From NCBI GenBank assembly GCA_028873965.1, contig JAPPMU010000031.1, positions 1 through 64,000 of the forward strand: DNA of 64,000 bases, written 5' to 3'. The notes beneath the pieces are model-generated. The model saw only the letters and a list, made by a program, of their open reading frames with translations, searched no databases and was not told the DNA's origin. The stretch is from Chloroflexota bacterium. GTDB taxonomy: Bacteria > Chloroflexota > Dehalococcoidia > Lucifugimonadales > UBA3495. Positions within the stretch are counted from its first letter, which is position 1; the number at the start of each line of letters is the position of its first letter. The translations under genes and the position numbers were made by a program. Of the stretch, positions 48,976 to 57,639 are shown piece by piece.

Positions 48976-49599
48976 ATGGTCCGCTGGACGGTGGGTGTGG
49001 TTCTGGTTGTCATTGCGTTGGGCTGCGCGGCAGATCCCCCGCCCACTCCAACGCCGGCTCCCACCGTGATCCCCATATCTCCCACCCCGACGGCTGCGAC
49101 GCCCCCAACGTCGACTCCGCTACCGTCTCCCACGCTGGCGCCAACGTCAACCGTCATCCCCACCGATACACCGGTACCCACCGCGACTCCTCTGCCGGAC
49201 GCGCCGCTGGTGTTCATCGGCGACGCCATTTATATCGTGGACCTGGCGGTTACCGGCGAGGAAGTCGTCCGCGGCCTGTCAGGTCGCCCATCGATGGACG
49301 CCGACCGCGCCATGCTGTTCGTTTACGAAGCGGACGCTCCACGCACGTTCTGGATGCCAGACATGCACTTTCCGCTGGACATGGTTTGGATCCGGTCCGA
49401 CTGCACGGTGGACGGCGTCACCGCCGACGTGCCGAACCCGCCCGTGGACACCCCGCGCGATCAATTGCCGCGCTACCCCTCCAGCGGCCCGGTGCGTTTC
49501 ATCCTGGAAATCAACGCCGGCCAGGCTGACGCTCACGGAATCGTCCCCGGCGATCCGGTGCGGTTCGCCGGTCAAATCGAAGGCCGGTGGGGTTGCTGA
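48976..49599 (+). CDS. DUF192 lipoprotein with Pro/Thr linker
   Basis: A 207-residue predicted lipoprotein. ATG 48976 starts a signal peptide (MVRWTVGVVLVVIALGC) with lipobox ALGC; GTG 48940 is less likely. A Pro/Thr/Ser-rich spacer of about 55 residues then leads to the DUF192 domain: VTGEEVVRGLSGRPSMDADR, FWMPDMHFPLDMVWI and ILEINAGQADAHGIVPGDPV. DUF192 is a small beta fold of unknown function. The long Thr/Pro stalk resembles linkers that span a thick cell envelope. Confidence 0.82.
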   Translation: MVRWTVGVVLVVIALGCAADPPPTPTPAPTVIPISPTPTAATPPTSTPLPSPTLAPTSTVIPTDTPVPTATPLPDAPLVFIGDAIYIVDLAVTGEEVVRGLSGRPSMDADRAMLFVYEADAPRTFWMPDMHFPLDMVWIRSDCTVDGVTADVPNPPVDTPRDQLPRYPSSGPVRFILEINAGQADAHGIVPGDPVRFAGQIEGRWGC

Positions 49600-49637
49600 C
49601 CACTCGCTCCAAATCTCGACCAAAGGAACTCGACACA

Positions 49638-50618
49638 ATGCAGGTAATAGTCTCCGGCTCTCTCGCCATCGATCGCATCATGACCTACAACGGGCGCTTC
49701 GGCGATCATATCGTACCCGAGCGGGTTCACCAGATCAATCTGAGCTTCGCGGTGGCCGGCTTCAAAGCGTATTTCGGCGGAACTGCCGGGAACATCGCCT
49801 ATTCGCTGGCCATGCTCGGCCAGGAACCTCGCATCGCCGCCGCCATCGGTTCCGATTACCGCGATTACTTCACGTGGTTTGCCGATAACGGCATTTCAAC
49901 CGACGACATCCGCATCGTCGATGAGGAAGCGACCGCATCAGCGTTCATCTTCACCGACCTGGCGGACAACCAGATAACTGCGTTCAATCCCGGCGCTATG
50001 AAACATGCGGCCGGCTTCGACTTCGGCTCGGTCAATCCGGCGGACACCATCAACATCGTCGGCCCTGGCAATTACACCGACATGGCCGACTTCGCCGCCG
50101 ATAGTTACGCCGCCGGCATCTACACGATATTCGACCCGGGCCAATCGCTCCCATCGTGGGACGCCGACGGGCTCACCGCCTGCATCGCCAACTCCCACCT
50201 GCTGATCGCCAACGACTACGAAATGGCCCTCATCTCGGAAAAGACCGGGCGCGACGATGCCGGATTGCTGGAACTTACCGGTGTCCTCGTCACCACGCTG
50301 GGCGAGCAGGGAGTCCGCGTCAGCATCCCCGAGGGGCAAGTGATCGTCCCGCCTGTAAGCACCGACAACGTAGTTGATCCCACCGGAGCCGGCGACGCCT
50401 TCCGCGGCGGTTTGATCCTGGGCCTGATCCACCCGGTGATTGCCGCCCACGCCAACGAGGGGGGCAGCTTCGGGTCTATCACGCTGCGTCAGCTGGAGCG
50501 CGCCGCCCAGATCGGCGCCGCCTGCGCCCACTTCGCCATCCAGCAGCCCGGCACCCAGGAATACCGCTACACCAGGGAAGAGCTGGACGCCGTGCTGGAA
50601 CGGGCCTACGGAAGCTAG
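49638..50618 (+). CDS. PfkB-family carbohydrate/nucleoside kinase
   Basis: A 326-residue ribokinase-like enzyme, ATG 49638 behind AAAGGAACTCG. The N-terminal glycine motif is YFGGTAGNIAYSLAMLGQEP. The C-terminal DNVVDPTGAGDAFRGGLILG contains the anion hole and catalytic Asp (DPTGAGDAF). It phosphorylates a sugar, adenosine or related alcohol with ATP. Adenosine kinase-like homologues carry similar sequences, but the substrate cannot be fixed. Confidence 0.9.
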   Translation: MQVIVSGSLAIDRIMTYNGRFGDHIVPERVHQINLSFAVAGFKAYFGGTAGNIAYSLAMLGQEPRIAAAIGSDYRDYFTWFADNGISTDDIRIVDEEATASAFIFTDLADNQITAFNPGAMKHAAGFDFGSVNPADTINIVGPGNYTDMADFAADSYAAGIYTIFDPGQSLPSWDADGLTACIANSHLLIANDYEMALISEKTGRDDAGLLELTGVLVTTLGEQGVRVSIPEGQVIVPPVSTDNVVDPTGAGDAFRGGLILGLIHPVIAAHANEGGSFGSITLRQLERAAQIGAACAHFAIQQPGTQEYRYTREELDAVLERAYGS

Positions 50619-50635
50619 AACCTGTTATCGTTTCC

Positions 50636-50733
50636 CGTCATTCCGGCGAAAGCCGGAATCCAGAGAGTACACAGGAAGGCCAATGTCCTTGTTGCAATGG
50701 CTTTCCTGCTTTCGCCGGAACGACGGTGTGACT
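50636..50733. repeat. paired-hairpin dispersed repeat (ATTCCGGCGAAAGCCGGAAT type)
   Basis: CCCGTCATTCCGGCGAAAGC and its inverted partner TTTCCTGCTTTCGCCGGAACG flank a 40-bp spacer between the PfkB gene and the convergent SDR gene. It is the same family as the inner part of the 173-bp elements but lacks their ends. Confidence 0.65.
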
Positions 50734-50788
50734 TTCAAAATGTCAACACGGCCTGGCCTGTCGCGCCGGCAATTTTAGGTTCGCTGCG

Positions 50789-51556
50789 CTACACGATATA
50801 CCGCCCGCCCACCACGTTCATGCGGTCGCCGGTGATGTAGGACGACTCGTCGCTGGCGTAGAACAGGCAGGCGTTGGCAATGTCCTTCACCGTGCCCTGG
50901 CGACCCAGCGGTATTTCCTTCAGGTGTTCGTTCGAGCCGCGGGCCACGTCCTGGAACTCCGGATACCACTCCGGGTGGGCGCGGGCGGTGTCGGTGGAGC
51001 CGGGGTTCACCAGGTTGGCGCGCACGCCATATTGGGCGCACTCGGCCGCAACCGCGCGGATCAGCCCCAGCAGTCCGGTCTTCGCCGTGGTGACAATGGC
51101 CGTGTCCGGCCGGCCGGTGATGGCCGACTGCCCGCCCAGTCCGATGATGCTCCCGGAACGCTGTTCGATCATGCCCGGCAGAACGGCGTGGATCAGGTAG
51201 AACGCGGAGTGCAGGTTGGTCGCCATGACGCTCTGCCACTCTTCCACCGTCACCTCCAGGATGGGTTTGTGGGGGCGCACCGCCACGTTGCTCACCAGCA
51301 CGTCCACGGTTCCCAGGGCATCAATGCCTTCGGCGACCATGTCGGCCACGCGGTCGGGGTCCGCCACGTCGCCGATGACCGTATGGGTCTGGACGCCGAG
51401 CTCCCGGCATTCCGCCGCTACCGCCTCCAGTTCCTCGGCCGACTGCCGGGTGTTCAGGATCAGGTTGGCGCCCTCGCGGGCGAAGGTGCGGGCGATTTCG
51501 GCGCCGATGTTGCGGCTGGCGCCGGTGATCATTGCTGTCTTGTTTTCCAAACGCAT
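50789..51556 (-). CDS. SDR-family protein lacking the catalytic Tyr
   Basis: A 255-residue SDR-fold protein, ATG 51556 with GAGGATAGCA. The cofactor motif MITGASRNIGAEIART and the C-terminal YITGDRMNVVGG are intact. At the active site, where YxxxK is expected, the sequence reads IVTTAKTG (Val155...Lys159), and the preceding GLGGQSA places no Ser at the normal spacing. It is therefore probably not a standard carbonyl reductase. The alternatives are a non-enzymatic NAD-binding protein or a different chemistry. Confidence 0.82.
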   Translation of the reverse strand: MRLENKTAMITGASRNIGAEIARTFAREGANLILNTRQSAEELEAVAAECRELGVQTHTVIGDVADPDRVADMVAEGIDALGTVDVLVSNVAVRPHKPILEVTVEEWQSVMATNLHSAFYLIHAVLPGMIEQRSGSIIGLGGQSAITGRPDTAIVTTAKTGLLGLIRAVAAECAQYGVRANLVNPGSTDTARAHPEWYPEFQDVARGSNEHLKEIPLGRQGTVKDIANACLFYASDESSYITGDRMNVVGGRYIV

Positions 51557-51573
51557 TGCTATCCTCATCTTGG

Positions 51574-51786
51574 CTATTTGTTCCGTCGCCCCTGTCGCAA
51601 CGACAGTCTAATCAGAGATATTCCCGCGCCGCCAATTGTGATAAGCGACGCTATTACGTAGAGAATATCAGTAGGATCCAGTAGAAGGCGCAGGGCGATT
51701 ACTGCCAGCAGCGTCACCGTCAATGCTCCGATTACCAGGGCGCAAGTCAGCAATATCGCTTTGGCAGCTAATGAATAAATGCCCAC
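51574..51786 (-). CDS. small membrane protein (two helices)
   Basis: A 70-residue protein, GTG 51786, with helices at about residues 7-31 (AKAILLTCALVIGALTVTLL) and 38-60 (ILYVIASLITIGGAGISLI) and a basic C-terminus (RLSLRQGRRNK). It starts 3 bp after the stop of the next small membrane gene, so the pair is probably one transcript. The function is unknown. Confidence 0.5.
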   Translation of the reverse strand: MGIYSLAAKAILLTCALVIGALTVTLLAVIALRLLLDPTDILYVIASLITIGGAGISLIRLSLRQGRRNK

Positions 51787-51789
51787 TGA

Positions 51790-51984
51790 TCAGCGGCCGA
51801 AATCCGTGGTCAGTATCAGGACTATACCTGACACTGCGCCGGAAATCCCAGCCAAACCGGCGATGGAACCGCCCACGACTGAAGTCACGGGCTGGACGCT
51901 TGGCACGACAAACTCCCCAGCCAGTACCGCCAGCATACCGATGAAAAACACGACCATCGACAACAAGAAGATCCGGTCCCACAT
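51790..51984 (-). CDS. small membrane protein (two helices)
   Basis: A 64-residue protein, ATG 51984 behind AAGGACGCC. MWDRIFLLSMVVFFIGMLAV forms the first helix, a short VVPSVQPVTS turn follows, and a Gly-rich second helix ends ILTTDFGR. Coupled to the following 70-residue protein. No homologue is recognised. Confidence 0.55.
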   Translation of the reverse strand: MWDRIFLLSMVVFFIGMLAVLAGEFVVPSVQPVTSVVGGSIAGLAGISGAVSGIVLILTTDFGR

Positions 51985-52029
51985 GGCGTCCTTCTCTCCG
52001 ACACAAGATGCAGCTAACGATATGGTATC

Positions 52030-52061
52030 AAAAACCCGGGACGGCGAGCACCATCCCGGGT
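52030..52061 (-). terminator. rho-independent terminator after the second dppF-type gene
   Basis: Read on the minus strand, ACCCGGGA (52061-52054) pairs with TCCCGGGT (52041-52034) around a 12-nt loop and is followed by TTTT and GATACC. It lies about 27 bp past the ATPase stop. Stem, loop and T-run all fit an intrinsic terminator. Confidence 0.8.
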
Positions 52062-52087
52062 GAATGTCGCAGAGATTTCGGAAGTGC

Positions 52088-53128
52088 TCAGTAAGGCCCG
52101 TACCCCGGCACGTTGATGCAGGCCGCGATGTGGTCGGGCAGCACCTCCCGAGCCTCGGGATTCACGCGCGAACAGTCGTCCGTAGCGATGGGACAGCGCG
52201 GGTGGAACACGCAACCGCTGGGCGGGTTCAGCGGGCTGGGAACCTCGCCCGAGAGGATGATCCGTTCCCGCTGGGCGTCCAGCACCGGGTCGGGGATCGG
52301 CACCGCCGACAGCAGCGCGCGGGTGTACGGATGCTGCGGGTTCTCGTAGATGGCGTTGCGGTCCGCGACCTCGACGATCTTTCCCAGGTACATCACGGCG
52401 ACGCGGTCGCTGATGTGGCGCACCACCGAGAGGTCGTGGGCGATGAACAGGTACGTCAGGTCGTACCGCTCCTGCAGGTCCTCCAGCAGGTTGATGATCT
52501 GCGCCTGGATGGACACGTCCAACGCCGAAACCGGCTCGTCGCAGACAATGAAGTCCGGGTCGACGCTGAGCGCGCGGGCGACCCCGATACGCTGGCGCTG
52601 TCCGCCGCTGAACTCGTGCGGGAACCGGTCGGCCATGTAGGGATTCAAGCCCACGTTGTTGAGCAGCTCAGCGACCCGCTCGCGGTACTCCCGCTTGTTG
52701 TTGACCAGCCCGTGCACCGCCAACGGCTCGCCGATGATGTTGCCGGCGGTCATCCTCGGGTTGAGCGAGCTGTAGGGGTCCTGGAAGATGATCTGCATCT
52801 GCCGGCGCATCGCCCGCATCTGGCCGGTTTTGGCCTGTGCAATGTCAACGCCGTTGAACCAGATCTGTCCGTCGGTGGGGCGGTAGAGACGCAGAATGCA
52901 GCGACCGGTCGTGGTCTTGCCGCAGCCCGACTCTCCAACCATTCCCAGGGTCTCGCCGCGACGCACGGTGAAATTCACGCCGTCGATGGCTTTGATGTAG
53001 GCAACCGCCCGTTGGAACAGGATGCCCGAGGTCACCGGAAAGTGCATCTTGAGGTCGCGGACGTCCAGCAGCAGGTTTTCTGCCGCCGGCGTCGTGGCGG
53101 CGGTTTGGGGCATCTCAGCAGTCGTCAT
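52088..53128 (-). CDS. peptide-type ABC transporter ATP-binding protein, DppF type (system 2)
   Basis: A 346-residue ATPase: Walker [10 protein letters not shown], signature [15 protein letters not shown], Walker [14 protein letters not shown]-terminal oligopeptide motif [17 protein letters not shown]. Its partner DppD-type gene is 67 bp upstream on the same strand. The matching binding protein and permeases are most likely those on the plus strand at 57734-62251, since no other permease genes lack ATPases here. Confidence 0.92.
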   Translation of the reverse strand: MTTAEMPQTAATTPAAENLLLDVRDLKMHFPVTSGILFQRAVAYIKAIDGVNFTVRRGETLGMVGESGCGKTTTGRCILRLYRPTDGQIWFNGVDIAQAKTGQMRAMRRQMQIIFQDPYSSLNPRMTAGNIIGEPLAVHGLVNNKREYRERVAELLNNVGLNPYMADRFPHEFSGGQRQRIGVARALSVDPDFIVCDEPVSALDVSIQAQIINLLEDLQERYDLTYLFIAHDLSVVRHISDRVAVMYLGKIVEVADRNAIYENPQHPYTRALLSAVPIPDPVLDAQRERIILSGEVPSPLNPPSGCVFHPRCPIATDDCSRVNPEAREVLPDHIAACINVPGYGPY

Positions 53129-53195
53129 CGTGAAACTCCCTTTTCAGGACCGTCATTTCCACTTGATGCGGAACTACGCAGGTCGGAACGGCGTC

Positions 53196-54239
53196 CTAGC
53201 CGGTTCCCATGGCGTAGCTCAGTGCCTGCACGCCCAGGATTTCCGAACGCCAGCAGGCCGAAACGTGGGGCTCCTCGGAATTGTTGCTCTCCACCGGCAT
53301 CAGCGGCGGCGCCTCCGTGACGCACTTGTCGATGGCAAAGCGGCAGCGCGCGCGGAAGGAACATCCCTGGGGCAGGTTGACCAGGTCCGGCGGCTGGCCT
53401 TCGATGGGCACCAACTTGGCCGCCTGGCCCTCTTCGTCAGTCAGTCGCTGGTCCAGCCGTGGCACCGAGTCCAACAACCCGACCGTGTAGGGATGGCGTG
53501 GGTTGGTGTAGATCTCGAACGCCGAACCGCGTTCGATGATCTTGCCGGCGTACATGACGTTCACCCGGTCGGCGTAGCGGGCCACGACTCCCAGGTTGTG
53601 CGTGATGATGATGAGCGCCACGCCCAGGTCCTGGGTGAGGGACTTCATCAACTCCAGGATCTGGGCCTGAATGGTCACGTCCAGAGCCGTGGTCGGCTCG
53701 TCGGCGATGATGAGCTGCGGGTTGCAGCTCAGCGCCATTGCGATCATGACGCGCTGGCGCATGCCTCCGCTGAACTGGTGCGGGTACTGGCGGATGCGGC
53801 GCTCCGGGTCGGGGATCCCCACCCTGGCCAGCAGGTCCACCGCGTCCTTGCGCGCCTCGTCACGGCTCTTGCCCAGGTGCAGCTGGATGGTCTCGGTCAA
53901 CTGCCGGTCCAGCGTCAGCACCGGGTTCAGGGAGGTCATGGGCTCCTGGAAAACCATGGCCATCTTGGCCCCGCGTATGCGGCGCATGTCGTCCATGTCA
54001 ACCTGGAGGATGTCCTCGCCGTCGAACAGGACTTCGCCGCCCACGGTTTTACCCGGCGGGTCCGGTATGAGGCGCATGAGGGAAAGCGCGCTCACGCTCT
54101 TTCCGCAACCGCTTTCGCCGACCAGCCCGAGGGTTTCGCCGGGCATCACCTCATAGGAGACATCGTCAACGGCTTTGACGATGCCTTCGTAGGTGAAAAA
54201 GTACGTTTGCAGGTTCTTGACTTCAAGCAGAGGGTCCAC
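53196..54239 (-). CDS. peptide-type ABC transporter ATP-binding protein, DppD type (system 2)
   Basis: A 347-residue ATPase, GTG 54239 behind AAGGAG (spacing 7). Walker A GESGCGKSV, signature FSGGMRQRVMIAMAL, Walker B LIIADEPTTALD, and the C-terminal LPQGCSFRARCRFAIDKC motif. It forms the heterodimeric ATPase with the next gene. About 3.5 kb and two CoA-transferase genes separate it from the divergent binding-protein/permease operon. Confidence 0.92.
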   Translation of the reverse strand: MDPLLEVKNLQTYFFTYEGIVKAVDDVSYEVMPGETLGLVGESGCGKSVSALSLMRLIPDPPGKTVGGEVLFDGEDILQVDMDDMRRIRGAKMAMVFQEPMTSLNPVLTLDRQLTETIQLHLGKSRDEARKDAVDLLARVGIPDPERRIRQYPHQFSGGMRQRVMIAMALSCNPQLIIADEPTTALDVTIQAQILELMKSLTQDLGVALIIITHNLGVVARYADRVNVMYAGKIIERGSAFEIYTNPRHPYTVGLLDSVPRLDQRLTDEEGQAAKLVPIEGQPPDLVNLPQGCSFRARCRFAIDKCVTEAPPLMPVESNNSEEPHVSACWRSEILGVQALSYAMGTG

Positions 54240-54412
54240 TGCAACGCTCCTTATCCGGTGGTGATTGGCTTCGCGGCCAATCTCGTGAATGTCTCAATAC
54301 GGACTCTGGACATCTTTCCCATTCTTCGGCCAGTCTATTGTCCCATGACTTTTTGTTGAGCCAAATTACCATAGGCTGCATACTGCTGCAAGCAGAACAC
54401 CAACCGACCAGG

Positions 54413-54536
54413 GCTTGTGCAAAGTCCTTGTTCATCCGCTCATGGTGAGCCTGTCGAACCGTCCACCGATGGCAAGGGGCATCCTTCGACAAGCTCAGGA
54501 TGAGCGGAAAAAGCGATAAAGCGACTTTGCACAGGC
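54413..54536. mobile_element. 124-bp nested inverted-repeat element
   Basis: The outer arms GCTTGTGCAAAGTC (54413-54426) and GACTTTGCACAGGC (54523-54536) match at 13 of 14 positions when inverted. Inner arms pair CCGCTCATGGTGAGCCTGTC with the inverse of GACAAGCTCAGGATGAGCGG. The inner words are a very common bacterial dispersed repeat (TTCGACAAGCTCAGGATGA). The whole could fold into one long hairpin. It has no coding capacity. Confidence 0.55.
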
Positions 54537-54573
54537 ACTGCAAACCCCCGCCGGCCTTTCGGCTCTCCCTTTT

Positions 54574-54657
54574 CCGTCATTCCGGCGAAAGCCGGAATCC
54601 AGAATTCTCTATTGCAAAGACCCTCTGGGTTCCCGCTTTCGCGGGAACGACGGGTGG
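54574..54657. repeat. paired-hairpin dispersed repeat
   Basis: CCGTCATTCCGGCGAAAGCC then, after a 30-bp spacer, GGGTTCCCGCTTTCGCGGG and AACGACGGG. Same family as 50636-50733 and the cores of the 173-bp elements. Confidence 0.65.
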
Positions 54658-54727
54658 GCTTTGGAAAGTCCCTGGAACCGACGGCCTTGCCGCAAGCCGT
54701 TTCGCGCCGCTGCCCCGGTCGGGCGTG

Positions 54728-56026
54728 TCAGTACACAACCTGCTGCGCAACCAGTTCGTCAACACGCCTCCCGTCCATACCTAATAGTTGCTGCAGCACG
54801 TAGTCGTTGTGCTGGCCCAGCAGCGGGGCCGGCGCGCGCACCGAGCCGGGGGCGCCGCTGAACCGCCAGGGCACCCCGTAAACCATCTCGGCGCCGACGT
54901 GGGGGTGGTCGATTTCCACGTAGGTCTCCCGGGCGTTCAGGTGCGGGTCGGCGAACTGATCAGCGATGTTCATCACCGGCATCGCCGCCACTCCCACCGC
55001 CTGCAACCTTTCCACTACCTGTTGCGGGCTCAAGTTGCGCGTCCACGCCGCGACGAACTCGTCCAGATCACGCCGGTTCGTCCATCGGGACAGTTTATCG
55101 GCGAACCTGGCATCGCCGGCCAGGCCGGAGCATCCGGCGCCATCGCGGTCGATGACGCCGGCCAACGCCTGCCATTCCTCCTCGGTGCCAACGGCGATGG
55201 CAACCCAGGCGTCCTCGCCGGCGCAGGGGTAATTGTTGTGCGGCGCGAAGTCAGGGTCGTCGTTGCCGGGTGGAACCGGAATCCGGCCCGTCATCTGGTA
55301 CCCCAGCATGGGCACTCCCAGCAACGCGGCCGTACCCTCCAGGTGGGCGGCTTCCACGTACTGCCCCTGGCCCGTGCGGTTGCGGTGCCGCAGGGCTGCG
55401 GCCACTCCCAGGGCGGCGCACAGGGCGGCCACCGTATCGCTCCACGCCGCTTGCAGTTCGCCCACCAGCGGTTCCCCTTCTTCCGGAGCGTAACCCACCA
55501 GGCTCATCATGCCCGACATCGCCTGGATGATGGGCGCGTAGGCCACCATGTCCCGCAACGGGCCGGTGTCGCCGAAGGCCGGCATGGAGGCCACGATGAT
55601 GTCGGGTTTGACGGCGCGGAGGCTGGCGTAGTCCATGCCCAGCCTTTCCAGTACTCCCGGCGAGAAGTTCGCCAGCACGACGTCGCTGACCGAGGACAGC
55701 CGTTGCAGGATACTCCGGCCCGTTTCGGTGCGCAGGTTCAGCGTCACGCTGAGCTTGTTCCGGTTGAGCCCGTGAAACACCGGCTGCAATTCGGGCCAGA
55801 GGCCGCGGTCTCCGCCGGTCAGATCTTCGCCTTGATTTTCAATGGGTATCATGGGCCGACCCAATCGCATCCCGTCCATGCGCGCCCGGCTCTCCACCTT
55901 GATCACCTCCGCGCCCATGTCCGCCAGCAGGTGTCCCGCCATCGGCCCGGCCCAGGCCGAGCCCAGGTCCACGACGCGGACGTTGCGCAGAGGCGGTCGA
56001 GGCATCGCACTACCGGAAACCATCAT
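54728..56026 (-). CDS. CaiB/BaiF-family CoA transferase (type III), Asp-less
   Basis: A 432-residue protein of the family III CoA-transferase fold (interlocked dimers). RVVDLGSAWAGPMAGHLLADMGAEVIKVE opens it, with ANFSPGVLERLGMDYASL following. At the position of the catalytic Asp (GYD in formyl-CoA transferase) it reads VAYAPIIQAMSG (Ala164), so the usual aspartyl-CoA intermediate cannot form at that residue. The start codon overlaps the stop of the upstream CoA-transferase gene, suggesting a heteromer in which the other chain supplies the Asp. The substrate is unknown. Confidence 0.85.
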   Translation of the reverse strand: MMVSGSAMPRPPLRNVRVVDLGSAWAGPMAGHLLADMGAEVIKVESRARMDGMRLGRPMIPIENQGEDLTGGDRGLWPELQPVFHGLNRNKLSVTLNLRTETGRSILQRLSSVSDVVLANFSPGVLERLGMDYASLRAVKPDIIVASMPAFGDTGPLRDMVAYAPIIQAMSGMMSLVGYAPEEGEPLVGELQAAWSDTVAALCAALGVAAALRHRNRTGQGQYVEAAHLEGTAALLGVPMLGYQMTGRIPVPPGNDDPDFAPHNNYPCAGEDAWVAIAVGTEEEWQALAGVIDRDGAGCSGLAGDARFADKLSRWTNRRDLDEFVAAWTRNLSPQQVVERLQAVGVAAMPVMNIADQFADPHLNARETYVEIDHPHVGAEMVYGVPWRFSGAPGSVRAPAPLLGQHNDYVLQQLLGMDGRRVDELVAQQVVY

Positions 56027-57246
56027 CCGCCTAACACATCCGCGTTGTGCTGTCCCAGCAGCGGAGCGGGTCGAACGATGCGGCAGGGCGATCCGTGCAG
56101 CCGCATCGGAGCGCCGGGGTAGCGGAAGCCGCCGACCTCGGGGTGTTCAGACTCGACGAACCAGTCCCGCTGGTGAAGATGGGGCATTTCCAGCGCCTCG
56201 TCCATGGTGAGAACCGGGGCGCACGGGATGCGGTTTTCCAGGCACAGTTGCAGGATCTCCGCCTTGTCGTGCTCCATGAACCAGGGCGCGATCAGGTTTT
56301 CGGCTTCCTCCGGGTATTGGTCGCTCATGGCGCGGCGGTCCCGATAGCGCGGATTTTCCGTCCAGTCCGGGTCGCCCAGCAGGTGCAGGAAACGCTGGTA
56401 CTGTTCCATCTGCGGGGCGTCGATACACACGTAGCCGTCCCGGCAGGGGAGCACGCAGTTGGGAAACAGACCCAGGCGCATCCGGTTGCCGGAGCGCGAG
56501 CCGGCGATCCCGCGGTAGATGAAGGTGGGCAGGTGATAACCGGTGAGCAGCGTGCTGATCACACCCGAATCGGAAACGTCGATGTACTGGCCGCCGGCGT
56601 TCTCTTCATCGCCGGCCAGATTCGACTCCCGGGCCAGCAGAGCGACAATAGCAGAGTAGGCTCCGCCGAGGCCGGCCAGGTATCCCGCCTGGCGGTCCGG
56701 CGTGGTCAGCGGCTCGCGGTGCGGGTGCCCCGTGCCGAAGCTCATCCCGCTCAGCGCGTTCACCTGAAGGTCGTAGCCGGCGTACTCCCGGTAGTCGCCG
56801 GTGCGGCCGTAGGGAGAGAGCGACACGGCGATCAGGCGGGGGTGCCTGACCCTCAGCTGCTCTGCGGTTATGCCGGCGGTTGCCAGCGTGGAGTAGGGCT
56901 GGTTCTCGACAAATATGTCCGCGCTTGCCAGCAGGCTGTGGAGCCGTTCCACGCCGTCCGGTTCGTCGGTGTCGAGGGCAACTCCCCGCTTGCCCAGGTT
57001 GGCGAACAGGAACAACCCGCTGCGCTCGTGATGCGGCTGTCCGCCGGGAAATGGTCCGGCGCGCCGCGCCGCGTCCCCGTCCGGTGGCTCTACCTTAACG
57101 ACATCCGCGCCCAACTCCGCCAGCACCTTGGCGCAAAACGGCGCCGACACCATCTCCCCCCACTCGACGACCCGAACGCCGTCCAGCGGCGCGGGCGATG
57201 GATTGCGGGCCGGAAGTGACGGGCCTGTTTCTGATGGGAATGACAT
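56023..57246 (-). CDS. CaiB/BaiF-family CoA transferase (type III)
   Basis: A 407-residue type III CoA transferase, ATG 57246. VRVVEWGEMVSAPFCAKVLAELGADVVKVE opens the fold, and EYAGYDLQVNALSGMSFGTG keeps the catalytic Asp (D159). It transfers CoA between carboxylates, carnitine or related acids. It overlaps the next gene by 4 bp (ATGA), indicating coupled synthesis. The gene pair is divergent from the binding-protein operon beginning at 57734. Confidence 0.88.
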   Translation of the reverse strand: MSFPSETGPSLPARNPSPAPLDGVRVVEWGEMVSAPFCAKVLAELGADVVKVEPPDGDAARRAGPFPGGQPHHERSGLFLFANLGKRGVALDTDEPDGVERLHSLLASADIFVENQPYSTLATAGITAEQLRVRHPRLIAVSLSPYGRTGDYREYAGYDLQVNALSGMSFGTGHPHREPLTTPDRQAGYLAGLGGAYSAIVALLARESNLAGDEENAGGQYIDVSDSGVISTLLTGYHLPTFIYRGIAGSRSGNRMRLGLFPNCVLPCRDGYVCIDAPQMEQYQRFLHLLGDPDWTENPRYRDRRAMSDQYPEEAENLIAPWFMEHDKAEILQLCLENRIPCAPVLTMDEALEMPHLHQRDWFVESEHPEVGGFRYPGAPMRLHGSPCRIVRPAPLLGQHNADVLGG

Positions 57247-57294
57247 GACCGGGATATACCACCAACGTGCGATCGCTGCACCAAACGGATAGTC

Positions 57295-57429
57295 CTCACG
57301 CATACCCGTTTGTCATCGCGAGGAGCGCAGCGACGTGGCGATCTCGTTGCCTGAGCGACGCTCTCTCCAGCGACGAGATTGCCACGCTTCGCTCGCAATG
57401 ACAGGTTGCGCGAAGTGGGTACGCGTGAG
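57295..57429. mobile_element. 135-bp repeat element with CTCACGC(A/G)TACCC ends
   Basis: The left end CTCACGCATACCC (57295-57307) and the inverse right end CTCACGCGTACCC (57417-57429) match at 12 of 13 positions. Between them are inverted halves GTCATCGCGAGGAGCGCAGC and GCTTCGCTCGCAATGACAG, with GGCGATCTCGTTGC and CGACGAGATTGCCACG inside. Partial copies are at 23784-23906 and 40223-40262. Confidence 0.6.
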
Positions 57430-57639
57430 ACGGATAGTCGCGCGGGAGTATATGGTTGCAAATCCGGGCGCGCAACGGCAATCCGAAAAGACATCAACCG
57501 ACGTAAAACAACGCAACTCAACCGGAGGCTCTTCCACGTCCGCAAAGCGTTGTCGGTGTGACGATATCGCTCTGCTGGCGATCCATTGACGACGACAAGC
57601 AAACCCACGGGCATTGATACGGGTATTTTGCGCCCCGCA

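Larger units (their letters stand above)
54240..54727. other. 488-bp gene-free region with two repeat elements
   Basis: No credible gene. It contains a 124-bp nested inverted-repeat element (54413-54536) and a paired-hairpin repeat (54574-54657). The first 170 bp are unremarkable and must include the promoter of the dppD-type gene. Confidence 0.6.

Noticed and set aside
21475-54657. Recurrent hairpin words considered as a CRISPR array
   Set aside because: Copies are scattered over 33 kb, vary in sequence and lack regular spacers or cas genes.
54788-56122. Plus-strand open frame of about 444 codons
   Set aside because: Antisense to the CoA-transferase gene, no ribosome site, no recognisable domain.
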